This document shows positions 24,187 through 31,719 of a DNA stretch of 64,000 bases, piece by piece; the stretch's first letter is position 1, and every line of letters begins with the position of its first letter. This stretch comes from Atlantibacter subterraneus (GTDB lineage Bacteria; Pseudomonadota; Gammaproteobacteria; Enterobacterales; Enterobacteriaceae): the NCBI RefSeq assembly GCF_027853245.1, contig NZ_JAPTZM010000006.1; one strand, given 5' to 3'. Under the pieces are notes generated by a model. The model was given only the letters and a program-made list of their open reading frames with translations. It made no database searches and was not told the DNA's origin. Position numbers and translations under genes: made by a program.

Positions 24187-25306
24187 AGCGATAAGAAAAT
24201 ACTTTTGGATCGTAGAAGTTAATCGGGTCGCCATCGACTTCGGCATACGGATAGCCAAAGTTGTTCATCGCGCCCTGCTCTGCCGCCGGGTAAAGCTCAA
24301 AGTCGCGCCCGTAGTTAAAGCCGACCCAGTTCATTTCCCAGTTGCCGAACAGATAAGTGTTCACCGCCTGAACATCGGCGTCCTGATGGGATTTTTTCTC
24401 CGCCAGGCGCATTTTGGTGACGTCCGCCGGATCGCACGGCAGCCAGCCGTAACCCGCCAGATAAAATTCCGCACGGCAGTGCTGGCCGCCGCTGACGTCT
24501 GCCACGCCCTGCTCGTCGGCTTTGCCGAAGGCGCTTTTCGAGTAGCGCTCCAGCTTAGTGGCTTTGCCCAGGCGGATGCCGAACAGCTCACGCGCCGGAA
24601 TGCCGCTGGCGCGCGCCAGGGCCACAAACACTGAGCTCATATCGGTGCATTTGCCGCTGAGTTTGCCGCTTTTCAGGATCGCCGCCACATCGCCAGTACC
24701 GCAGCCGATGACGTCGTTGTCGCGCTCCATGTTCCGGCTAACCCACTCGTAAATCAGGCGCGCTTTTTTCAGCGGATCCTGCTCGCCGTTGGTAATTTTC
24801 TGCGCGGTTTCCCTTACCTGGCCGTCAATCGGCGTATGGGTGGTTGGCAGCAGATAAGGCTTCACGTCCAGCGGATAAATGATTTGCTCCGGTGCCTGCC
24901 AGGTTTTCAGCGCGTCATGCTTCAGCGGTTCCCAGTCGGCGGTTTCGATTTCAATATCCACCTGCATCTGCAAATCGCCTTCAGATTTCGGCCAGCTGGC
25001 GAACAGCGTTTTCGCGCCGTAAGTATTATTGGTGGTGATGTACGCCTGCTGATAGTTGCCGCTGAAGGTCAGGTTAGTCATCTGCTGAAACGCGGTATCC
25101 ACCGGCAGCGGGATCCACAGCTTGACCACGCCGCTGGAGCCCTGCGGCGGGTTGAGTTTATAGGTTTGCGAAAGCACAAAACGGCGGCGCGCGACCGGCG
25201 CGGCGGCAGGTTCGGCAGCCTGGACCGTCTGGCTGACAATCGAAGGGCCAACTAAACCGGCAGCGGAAAGCAGCACACTATTTTTGAGAAATTGTCGACG
25301 TTGCAT
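24164..25306 (-). CDS. Tat-exported transglutaminase-like cysteine protease-fold protein
   Basis: A 380-residue protein with a Tat signal (RRQFLK at residues 3-8, hydrophobic core, cleavage near SQTVQA). The transglutaminase core carries a complete Cys220-His276-Asp292 triad (GKCTDM, GGQHCRAEF, LPCDPAD). The preceding beta-rich domain (about 35-180) is typical of transglutaminase-like proteins. It is the first gene of a three-gene minus-strand unit with the MerT- and MerP-like genes, divergent from nikA. Function unknown: peptide or isopeptide hydrolysis in the periplasm is possible. A Tat signal suggests it folds, perhaps with a metal, before export. Confidence 0.8.
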   Translation of the reverse strand: MQRRQFLKNSVLLSAAGLVGPSIVSQTVQAAEPAAAPVARRRFVLSQTYKLNPPQGSSGVVKLWIPLPVDTAFQQMTNLTFSGNYQQAYITTNNTYGAKTLFASWPKSEGDLQMQVDIEIETADWEPLKHDALKTWQAPEQIIYPLDVKPYLLPTTHTPIDGQVRETAQKITNGEQDPLKKARLIYEWVSRNMERDNDVIGCGTGDVAAILKSGKLSGKCTDMSSVFVALARASGIPARELFGIRLGKATKLERYSKSAFGKADEQGVADVSGGQHCRAEFYLAGYGWLPCDPADVTKMRLAEKKSHQDADVQAVNTYLFGNWEMNWVGFNYGRDFELYPAAEQGAMNNFGYPYAEVDGDPINFYDPKVFSYRYVSTEQR

Positions 25307-25573
25307 AGTTATCTGTCTTTTTTGATGGATGTGAGGCGGCGGCAGCGCGGGCCAAAACCGCAGAGGATCATCACAGCAGACAGGGACTGGCGGAGAAAGG
25401 CGGGTCGATAACTATTCATCAATAACAGACCTGTTAACTGTGAATGAAAACGCGGTTATTAAGCCGCGAACAATGGCCTGTGTAAACCAGGGATATCAAA
25501 AAACCGCCAAATAAATATAAAAAATTGATAATTTGCCGCTAAAAACGCCGACCAGTTATCAGTTTGCCTAAGG

Positions 25574-25587
25574 TTGATCCAGAACAA
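25574..25587 (+). promoter_or_regulatory. FNR-binding site upstream of nikA
   Basis: TTGAT-CCAG-AACAA matches the FNR consensus TTGAT-N4-ATCAA at nine of ten positions. Its centre is about 41 bases before the expected transcription start near 25621, the class II activator position also used in E. coli nik. It implies anaerobic induction. Confidence 0.7.
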
Positions 25588-25594
25588 CGCCCGC

Positions 25595-25622
25595 GTATGC
25601 AGTTTTCATAAAATCATCATAC
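25595..25622 (+). promoter_or_regulatory. NikR operator upstream of nikA
   Basis: GTATGC-N16-TCATAC has the exact half-site spacing of the NikR operator (GTATGA-N16-TCATAC) with one mismatch. It overlaps the predicted -10 and start, so nickel-bound NikR would repress nikABCDE. nikR is not next to nikE here. Confidence 0.75.
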
Positions 25623-25662
25623 TCATTTTTAGCCCCCCCCTTATTCCGCAAGGAGTAGTCCT

Positions 25663-27234
25663 TTGTTTACTTTACGGCACTGTTTAACGGTATCGCTGGC
25701 ATGTGTTTCATTGATGGCTGGCGCTGCGACACCGCAGGAAATTACCACCGCCTGGCCGGTAAACGTGGGGCCGCTTAACCCCCACTTATATACGCCGAAC
25801 CAAATGTTCGCCCAGAGTATGGTGTACGAACCCCTGGTGAAATATCAGGCTGACGGCAGTATCGCGCCGTGGCTGGCCACTTCCTGGACGCATTCCGCCG
25901 ACGGTAAGCAGTGGATTTTCACCCTGCGCGATAACGTGACGTTTTCCAATGGTGAACCCTTTAACGCCCAGGCCGCCGAAGCCAACTTCCGCGCGGTGCT
26001 GGATAACCGCCCGCGTCACGCCTGGCTTGAGCTGGCGAACCAGATCGTCGGCGTGAAAGCGCTGGATGATCACCGTCTGCAAATTGAGTTAAAAGGTGCC
26101 TATTACCCGTTCCTGCAAGAGCTGGCGCTGCCGCGCCCGTTCCGCTTTATCGCGCCGTCGCAGTTTAAACAGGGCGGAACCAAAGACGGCATTCTCGCGC
26201 CAATTGGCACCGGGCCGTGGGTGCTGCAGGAAAGCAAGCTTAATCAGTACGATGTGTTTGTGCGTAACGACCATTACTGGGGAAACAAACCGGCGCTGGA
26301 TAAAGTCACCATCAAAGTGATTGCTGACCCCACCAGTCGCGCGGTGGCGTTTGAAACCGGCGAAATTGACCTGATGTACGGCGACGAAGGGCTGTTGCCG
26401 CTGGACACCTTCGAGCGCTTCAGCCATAACCCACAGTGGAAAACCCAGCTTTCCGCCCCGGTGGAAACCGTGATGCTGGCGCTCAACTCCGCGAAATCGC
26501 CCACCCGCGAACAGGCGGTGCGGGAAGCGCTGAACTATGCAGTGGATAAAAAGACGTTAGTTGATAGCGTGCTGTACGGCACCCAACAGGTGGCGGATAC
26601 GCTGTTCGCCCCGAGCGTGCCCTACGCTAATATCGGCCTGACGCCACGCCATTACGATCCCGAAAAGGCCAAATCGCTGCTGGAAAACGCCGGTTGGACG
26701 CTGCCCGCCGGGCAGCAAATCCGCGAAAAAGCAGGCCAGCCGCTGCGCCTGGAGCTGGCGTTTATTGGCACCGACGCGCTGAATAAATCGATGGCGGAAG
26801 TAATCCAGGCCAACCTGCGCCAGGTGGGCGTTGACGTAAAACTGGTGGGTGAAGAAGAGAGCAGCATTGATGCCCGCCAGCGCGATGGCCGCTTCGATAT
26901 GATCTTCAACAGCACCTGGGGCGCGCCGTTCGATCCGCATGCCTTTATGAGTTCAATGCGCGTCCCGTCCCACGCCGATTATCAGGCCCAGCTCGGCCTG
27001 CCGGATAAGGCGCAAATCGATGCGGAAATCGGCCAGATCCTTACCGGCACCGATGAGACCCAGCGCAAAGCGCTGTACCGCGACGTGCTGACTCGCCTGC
27101 ATCAAAGCGCGGTGTATCTGCCGCTGAGCTACGTTTCCCTGATGACCGTTTCCCAGCCGCAGTGGGGCGCGCTGCCCTTCGCGCCGATGTCCTCGGATAT
27201 TCCGTTTGAACAGATCAAGCCGGTAACGCCCTGA
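25663..27234 (+). CDS. nikA: Nickel ABC transporter substrate-binding protein NikA
   Basis: A 523-residue periplasmic protein of the peptide/nickel-binding (SBP_bac_5) family. It has a signal peptide at residues 1-21 (ending MAGAA), then TPQEITTAWPVNVGPLNPH, the NikA-diagnostic segment. YEPLVKY and NKPALDKVT follow the family. It binds nickel with a metallophore, often via His, and passes it to NikBC. The start is TTG at 25663, with AGGAG seven bases upstream; no ATG fits. Expression should rise anaerobically through FNR and fall with NikR-Ni. It feeds nickel to hydrogenases and urease-type enzymes. Confidence 0.95.
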   Translation: MFTLRHCLTVSLACVSLMAGAATPQEITTAWPVNVGPLNPHLYTPNQMFAQSMVYEPLVKYQADGSIAPWLATSWTHSADGKQWIFTLRDNVTFSNGEPFNAQAAEANFRAVLDNRPRHAWLELANQIVGVKALDDHRLQIELKGAYYPFLQELALPRPFRFIAPSQFKQGGTKDGILAPIGTGPWVLQESKLNQYDVFVRNDHYWGNKPALDKVTIKVIADPTSRAVAFETGEIDLMYGDEGLLPLDTFERFSHNPQWKTQLSAPVETVMLALNSAKSPTREQAVREALNYAVDKKTLVDSVLYGTQQVADTLFAPSVPYANIGLTPRHYDPEKAKSLLENAGWTLPAGQQIREKAGQPLRLELAFIGTDALNKSMAEVIQANLRQVGVDVKLVGEEESSIDARQRDGRFDMIFNSTWGAPFDPHAFMSSMRVPSHADYQAQLGLPDKAQIDAEIGQILTGTDETQRKALYRDVLTRLHQSAVYLPLSYVSLMTVSQPQWGALPFAPMSSDIPFEQIKPVTP

Positions 27235-28178
27235 TGCTACGTTATATTTTGTGGCGCGTTGCGCTGCTGGTCCCGATGCTGCTGGCGGCGTCGCTGATTA
27301 TCTTTCTGCTGCTGCGCCTCGGCAGCGGCGACCCGGCGATGGATTATTTACGGCTGTCTAACCTGCCACCGACGCCGGAGCTGGTAGCCTCGACCCACAA
27401 GATGCTCGGGCTCGACCAGCCGCTGCCGGTGCAGTATGGCCGCTGGCTGTGGAACGCCCTGCATCTCGATTTCGGCGTGTCGTTCGCCACCCAGCGCCCG
27501 GTGCTGGACGATTTGCTGCGCTTTTTCCCGGCCACGCTCCAGCTGGCAGGCTTCGCGCTGGCGTTGATTCTGGTGACCTCGGTGCCACTCGGCATCTGGG
27601 CGGCGCGCTACCGCGACCGGCTGCCGGATTACCTCGTGCGGCTGATCGCCTTTCTGGGCGTGTCAATGCCCAACTTCTGGCTCGCCTTTTTACTGGTGAT
27701 GCTGTTTTCGGTCCATCTGCAATGGCTGCCCGCGCTGGGTTACGGCGGCTGGCAGCACATCATTTTACCGGCGGTGTCTATCGCCTTTATGTCGCTGGCG
27801 ATCAACGCCCGCCTGCTGCGCGCCAGCATGCTGGATGCGGCGGGCCAGCGTCATGTCACCTGGGCGAAACTGCGCGGGCTGAGCGACCGGCAAACCGAGC
27901 GGCGGCACGTGCTGCGCAACGCCACGCTGCCGATGGTAACGGCGGTGGGCATGCATATCGGCGAGCTGATTGGCGGCACCATGATTATCGAAAATATCTT
28001 CGCCTGGCCCGGCGTCGGCCGCTATGCGGTATCGGCGATTTTTAATCGCGACTACCCGGTGATCCAGTGCTTTACCCTGATGATGGTGGGCGTGTTTGTT
28101 ATCTGCAATCTCGGCGTTGATTTGCTGAATGCCGCGCTCGATCCGCGTATTCGCCGCCATGAAGGAGCGCACTCGTGA
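27234..28178 (+). CDS. nikB: Nickel ABC transporter permease NikB
   Basis: A 314-residue inner-membrane permease of the OppB type with six predicted spans. The first span follows MLRYILWRVALLVPM. The ABC-interacting EAA loop is near residues 200-225 (ARLLRASMLDAAGQ, AKLRGLSD). It pairs with NikC to form the channel. The ATG overlaps the nikA TGA by one base, and the stop overlaps nikC, so translation is coupled. No anomaly. Confidence 0.95.
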   Translation: MLRYILWRVALLVPMLLAASLIIFLLLRLGSGDPAMDYLRLSNLPPTPELVASTHKMLGLDQPLPVQYGRWLWNALHLDFGVSFATQRPVLDDLLRFFPATLQLAGFALALILVTSVPLGIWAARYRDRLPDYLVRLIAFLGVSMPNFWLAFLLVMLFSVHLQWLPALGYGGWQHIILPAVSIAFMSLAINARLLRASMLDAAGQRHVTWAKLRGLSDRQTERRHVLRNATLPMVTAVGMHIGELIGGTMIIENIFAWPGVGRYAVSAIFNRDYPVIQCFTLMMVGVFVICNLGVDLLNAALDPRIRRHEGAHS

Positions 28179-29008
28179 ATTTTATCCGTACGGCGCATTG
28201 GCCGGTGCGCCTGGCGCTGCTCTCTCTGGCGCTGCTGATGACCATCGCCCTGACCAGCCAGTGGTGGCTGCCGTTCGATCCGCTGGCTATTGATTTGCCA
28301 CAGCGTTTGCTGCCGCCGGACGGCACCCACTGGCTGGGCACCGATCATCTGGGGCGCGATATTTTTTCTCGCCTGCTGGCGGCGACGCGGGTGTCGCTGG
28401 GATCGGTGCTGGCCTGTCTGTTGCTGGTATTAACGCTGGGGCTTGTGGTGGGCGGCAGCGCCGGGCTGATGGGCGGGCGCGCCGACCAGTTGCTGATGCG
28501 CACCACTGATATGTTTATGACCTTCCCCACCTCGATTCTGTCGTTTTTTATGGTGGGCGTGCTGGGCACCGGGCTGGTAAACGTGATCCTCGCCATTGCC
28601 CTGTCCCACTGGGCCTGGTACGCGCGGATGGTGCGCAGCATTGTGATTTCTCTGCGCCATCGGGAATTCGTGCTGGCGGCGCGGATGAGCGGCGCGAACC
28701 GCTGGCATCTGTTTTTCGATCATCTCGCCGGTGCGGTGATGCCCTCGCTGCTGGTGCTGGCGACGCTGGATATCGGCCATATGATGCTGCACGTAGCGGG
28801 CATGTCGTTCCTTGGGCTGGGCGTCAGCGCGCCGACGCCGGAATGGGGCGTGATGATCAACGACGCTCGCCAGTACATCTGGACCCAGCCGATGCAGATG
28901 TTCTGGCCAGGGCTGGCGCTGTTTATCAGCGTGATGACCTTTAACCTGCTGGGCGACGCGCTGCGCGACCAGTTGGATCCGCATCTTGCCATGGAGCATA
29001 GCCACTGA
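28175..29008 (+). CDS. nikC: Nickel ABC transporter permease NikC
   Basis: A 277-residue inner-membrane permease of the OppC/DppC type with five to six spans. The N-terminal TDHLGRDIFSRLLAATRVSL motif (about 57-77) is characteristic, and the EAA loop is at about 168-185 (REFVLAARMSGANRW). It forms a heterodimer with NikB. The start is GTG at 28175 overlapping the nikB stop, and its stop overlaps the nikD start. Confidence 0.95.
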   Translation: MNFIRTAHWPVRLALLSLALLMTIALTSQWWLPFDPLAIDLPQRLLPPDGTHWLGTDHLGRDIFSRLLAATRVSLGSVLACLLLVLTLGLVVGGSAGLMGGRADQLLMRTTDMFMTFPTSILSFFMVGVLGTGLVNVILAIALSHWAWYARMVRSIVISLRHREFVLAARMSGANRWHLFFDHLAGAVMPSLLVLATLDIGHMMLHVAGMSFLGLGVSAPTPEWGVMINDARQYIWTQPMQMFWPGLALFISVMTFNLLGDALRDQLDPHLAMEHSH

Positions 29009-29766
29009 TGTCACAACTTGAATTGCACAACATCACGCTGGCAGCGGAACGTCCGCTGGTGCATGGGGTGTCGCTGACGCTGCGCTCGGGGCGCGTGCTG
29101 GCGCTGGTCGGCGGCAGCGGCAGCGGGAAATCTCTCACCTGCGCCGCCGCGCTGGGCGTCCTGCCCGCCGGGGTGCGGCAAACCGCAGGCGAGCTGGCAC
29201 TGAACGGGCAGACCGTAACGCCGCAATCGCTGCGCGGCAGGCAGGTGGCGACCATCATGCAGAACCCGCGCAGCGCCTTTAATCCGCTGTTTACCATGGC
29301 AACCCATGCTAAAGAGACCTGTCGGGCGCTGGGCAAAACCCTGGATGACGCCACGCTTATCGCCACGCTGCAATCTGTTGGGCTGGAGGAAGCCGAACGG
29401 GTGCTGGGGCTGTATCCGTTTGAGATGAGCGGCGGGATGCTCCAGCGCATGATGATCGCGCTGGCGGTACTGAGCGATGCGCCGTTTATTATTGCCGACG
29501 AACCCACTACCGATCTCGACGCGCTGGCGCAGGCGCGGATCCTGCAACTGCTGGAGGATCAGATGCGGCAGCGTGCGCCCGGCATGCTGCTGGTCACTCA
29601 CGATATGGGCGTGGTGGCGCGGCTGGCTGACGATGTGGCGGTGATGGAAAACGGCAAAATTGTCGAACGGGGCGATGTGCAAACGCTGTTTCGCGCGCCG
29701 CAGCACCCGGTGACCCGCAATCTGGTATCGGCGCATCTGGCGCTGTATGGCATGGAGTTAGCGTAA
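29008..29766 (+). CDS. nikD: Nickel ABC transporter ATPase NikD
   Basis: A 252-residue ABC ATPase. Walker A is GGSGSGKS at about 36-43, the signature motif is MSGGMLQRM near 146, Walker B is FIIADEPTTDLD near 165-176, and the switch His lies in VTHDMG. It powers nickel import with NikE. Overlapping starts and stops with nikC and nikE indicate a tightly coupled operon. The TTPFE-type OppD/DppD C-terminal signature is short, as usual for NikD. Confidence 0.94.
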   Translation: MSQLELHNITLAAERPLVHGVSLTLRSGRVLALVGGSGSGKSLTCAAALGVLPAGVRQTAGELALNGQTVTPQSLRGRQVATIMQNPRSAFNPLFTMATHAKETCRALGKTLDDATLIATLQSVGLEEAERVLGLYPFEMSGGMLQRMMIALAVLSDAPFIIADEPTTDLDALAQARILQLLEDQMRQRAPGMLLVTHDMGVVARLADDVAVMENGKIVERGDVQTLFRAPQHPVTRNLVSAHLALYGMELA

Positions 29767-30626
29767 TGACACTGTTATCGGTTTCGAACGTTTCGCACCG
29801 CTACGGGCGAATGGGGCTGACCGGCGCGCACCATCATCAGGTGCTGAACGGTATTTCGCTGGCGGTCAGCGAAGGCGAAAGCGTGGCGCTGCTGGGCAGC
29901 AGCGGCTGCGGGAAAAGCACCCTGGCGCGTCTGCTGATTGGCCTGGAACCCCCGACCTCGGGCGATATTTATTGGCGTAATAAGCCCCTTTCCGCGCTGA
30001 AAGGCGACGAGATGCGCGCCTTTCGTCGGGAGATCCAGATGGTGTTTCAGGACGCCATCAGCGCCGCTAACCCGCGCCGCACGGTGCGCGAGATTATCCG
30101 CGAGCCGCTGCGCCACTTGCTGAAACTCTCAACTGCACAGCAAAACGAACGCATTACCCGGGTGATGGCAGCGACCGAACTGGACGCCGGTCTGCTGGAT
30201 AAACGGCCACCGCAGCTGAGCGGCGGCCAGCTTCAACGGGTGTGCCTCGCCCGGGCGATGGTTGTGGAGCCGAAGCTGTTAATTCTTGACGAAGCGGTGT
30301 CGAATCTGGATTTGGTGTTGCAGGCGAACATCATCCAACTGCTGAAAAACTTACAGCAGCAGTACCACACCGCGTGTCTGTTTATCACCCACGATCTACG
30401 TCTGGTGGAGCGGTTTTGCCAGCGGGTGATGGTGATGGAGGGCGGTGAAATCGTCGAAACTCTGCCGGTGACGTCGCCAGTGGCGTTTGCCAGCGCACCG
30501 GGCCTGGCGTTACAACGCGCCGTGCTGCCCGCGTTCCCGACACGCCGGGAACCGCGCGGACCGGGGCTTACGCTGGTCAGCGATAATGCCTCGCCAGCGT
30601 TGAGGCCGCATTTGGTCAGTGCGTAA
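29766..30626 (+). CDS. nikE: Nickel ABC transporter ATPase NikE
   Basis: A 286-residue ABC ATPase. Walker A is GSSGCGKST at about 44-52, the signature LSGGQLQRVC near 149, Walker B LLILDEAVSNLD near 173, and the switch FITHDL. It pairs with NikD. The C-terminal tail (about 230-286, Pro/Arg/Ala-rich: FPTRREPRGPG) is longer than in E. coli NikE and looks unstructured. It is the last nik gene; nikR does not follow, and a toxin-antitoxin pair occupies the position. Confidence 0.93.
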   Translation: MTLLSVSNVSHRYGRMGLTGAHHHQVLNGISLAVSEGESVALLGSSGCGKSTLARLLIGLEPPTSGDIYWRNKPLSALKGDEMRAFRREIQMVFQDAISAANPRRTVREIIREPLRHLLKLSTAQQNERITRVMAATELDAGLLDKRPPQLSGGQLQRVCLARAMVVEPKLLILDEAVSNLDLVLQANIIQLLKNLQQQYHTACLFITHDLRLVERFCQRVMVMEGGEIVETLPVTSPVAFASAPGLALQRAVLPAFPTRREPRGPGLTLVSDNASPALRPHLVSA

Positions 30627-30692
30627 CGGCATTGCCTCAACATCTCTATTTTGCTGACAGTAGCAAATAAGTCAGAAATTTGCGCATGGTAG

Positions 30693-30737
30693 CCATAGCC
30701 AAAAAGCTATAACTTTGCTATAGCTTATTGGCTATGG
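30693..30737 (+). promoter_or_regulatory. Operator/promoter of the toxin-antitoxin operon (19-bp inverted repeat)
   Basis: CCATAGCCAAAAAGCTATA (30693-30711) and TATAGCTTATTGGCTATGG (30719-30737) form an inverted repeat matching at 18 of 19 positions, with a seven-base spacer. It lies directly before the toxin gene and suits autoregulation by the HTH antitoxin. The inner half-sites are GCTATA/TATAGC. Confidence 0.75.
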
Positions 30738-30746
30738 AGTAGCGAC

Positions 30747-31112
30747 ATGTGGGAAGTCATCACAACCGATGTTTTCGACGAGTGGTTGTTCGCACAACAC
30801 GAAAGTTTACGTGAAGATGTGCTGGCGGCTATGCATATTCTTGAGGAATTTGGCCCTCATTTGGGACGTCCGTATGCCGATACGCTTCACGGCTCCATTT
30901 TCCCAAATTTAAAAGAGTTGCGTATTCAGCATGACGGAAACCCCATTCGCGCGTTTTTTGCTTTCGATCCGCGACGCCGCGCCGTTGTACTTTGTGCGGG
31001 CGATAAAACAGGCGTGAATGAGAAACGCTTTTACAAAGAAATGATCCGACTAGCCGAATCTGAGTATCGCCGTTATCTGGTGCAAGAGGAGAAAAATGAT
31101 GTCCACACTTAA
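30747..31112 (+). CDS. RelE/HigB-family toxin (Gp49-like)
   Basis: A 121-residue type II toxin with the Gp49/HigB pattern: WEVITTDVFDEWL at residues 2-14, LGRPYADTL near 38-46, MKELRVQH-like LKELRIQHD, AFFAFDPRRRAVVLCAGDKTG and RFYKEMIRLAE. Members of the fold cleave mRNA on ribosomes. The toxin gene precedes the antitoxin, as in higBA, and overlaps it by 17 bases. GGAG precedes the ATG. The pair sits where nikR is expected. Confidence 0.88.
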   Translation: MWEVITTDVFDEWLFAQHESLREDVLAAMHILEEFGPHLGRPYADTLHGSIFPNLKELRIQHDGNPIRAFFAFDPRRRAVVLCAGDKTGVNEKRFYKEMIRLAESEYRRYLVQEEKNDVHT

Positions 31113-31398
31113 AGAACTTATGGCTAAAGAGAGCCCGGAAAGCCAACGGCGTATCCACGAAAAAGCGGACATTATTCGTCATGAAATTGCCCTGAATGCT
31201 CTGCGCGAAGCGCTAAATATTTCGCAAACCGAGCTGGCTCAAACGCTGGGAATTTCACAACCCACGCTCGCCAAAATTGAAAAACCGAAAAACGATCTGC
31301 GGCTTTCTACGCTCAAGCGATATGTCGACGCGCTTGGCGGTGAATTAAGTATCAATATCAAGCTTCCCACTGGGGAACAGTTGGGTTTTCATCTTTAG
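31096..31398 (+). CDS. XRE/HigA-family antitoxin
   Basis: A 100-residue HTH protein. The helix-turn-helix is at about 42-62 (ISQTELAQTLGISQPTLAKIE), followed by RLSTLKRYVDALGGELSI, the usual Cro/XRE antitoxin end. The N-terminal half (KADIIRHEIALNALREA) probably wraps the toxin. GAGGAG precedes the ATG, inside the toxin gene. It should bind the inverted repeat at 30693-30737 and autorepress. Confidence 0.88.
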   Translation: MMSTLKELMAKESPESQRRIHEKADIIRHEIALNALREALNISQTELAQTLGISQPTLAKIEKPKNDLRLSTLKRYVDALGGELSINIKLPTGEQLGFHL

Positions 31399-31719
31399 CA
31401 AACCTGATATTTCCATTCGTTCCACTCCCCCGCCGGGAGGTTTTAACCTCCCTTTATACCGCTCTACATCAAAGTGTCCGCGCCGGCGTCAGGGTTAGGA
31501 TGCGGTGTCAGGCCATCTGTCGATATGGGTCAAAGTGATAATAATGACATGACACTTTTGTCGAATCCTGGATGTTGCCCGGCAGCTCGCTGAAATTTCA
31601 TATCAATATCAACGAATTAAATAAAATCATATTGCTGGCATGGAATATGCATTAATACGGCGTTGAGAAGGTAAAGACGTTTTGCGTTTTGCAAGAACAC
31701 GATTAACTGGAGAGCCAGG
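31399..31719. promoter_or_regulatory. fdhF upstream region with FhlA-like UAS
   Basis: These 321 bases hold no gene. TGTCG and TGACA half-sites typical of FhlA binding cluster at about 31518-31565 (TGTCGATATGGGTCA; TGACACTTTTGTCG), about 80-120 bases upstream of the sigma-54 promoter, the expected enhancer distance. fhlA itself is not in the window. Confidence 0.5.
31636..31651 (+). promoter_or_regulatory. Sigma-54 promoter of fdhF
   Basis: TGGCATGGAATATGCA carries GG-N10-GC, the -24/-12 elements recognised by RpoN. The gene start is 68 bases downstream. E. coli fdhF has the same kind of promoter activated by FhlA with formate. Confidence 0.75.

Larger units (their letters stand above)
25307..25662. 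promoter_or_regulatory. Divergent control region between transglutaminase-like gene and nikA
   Basis: These 356 non-coding bases hold an FNR-like site and a NikR-like box just upstream of nikA (listed separately). TAAAAT at 25609-25614 is a suitable -10. The half nearest the transglutaminase-like gene shows no clear motif. AGGAG at 25651-25655 serves the nikA TTG start. Confidence 0.6.

Noticed and set aside
23830..24258. MerT plus MerP as a mercury-resistance operon
   Set aside because: merR, merA and merC/D are absent and the second cysteine pair of MerT is incomplete, so mercury resistance is not supported.
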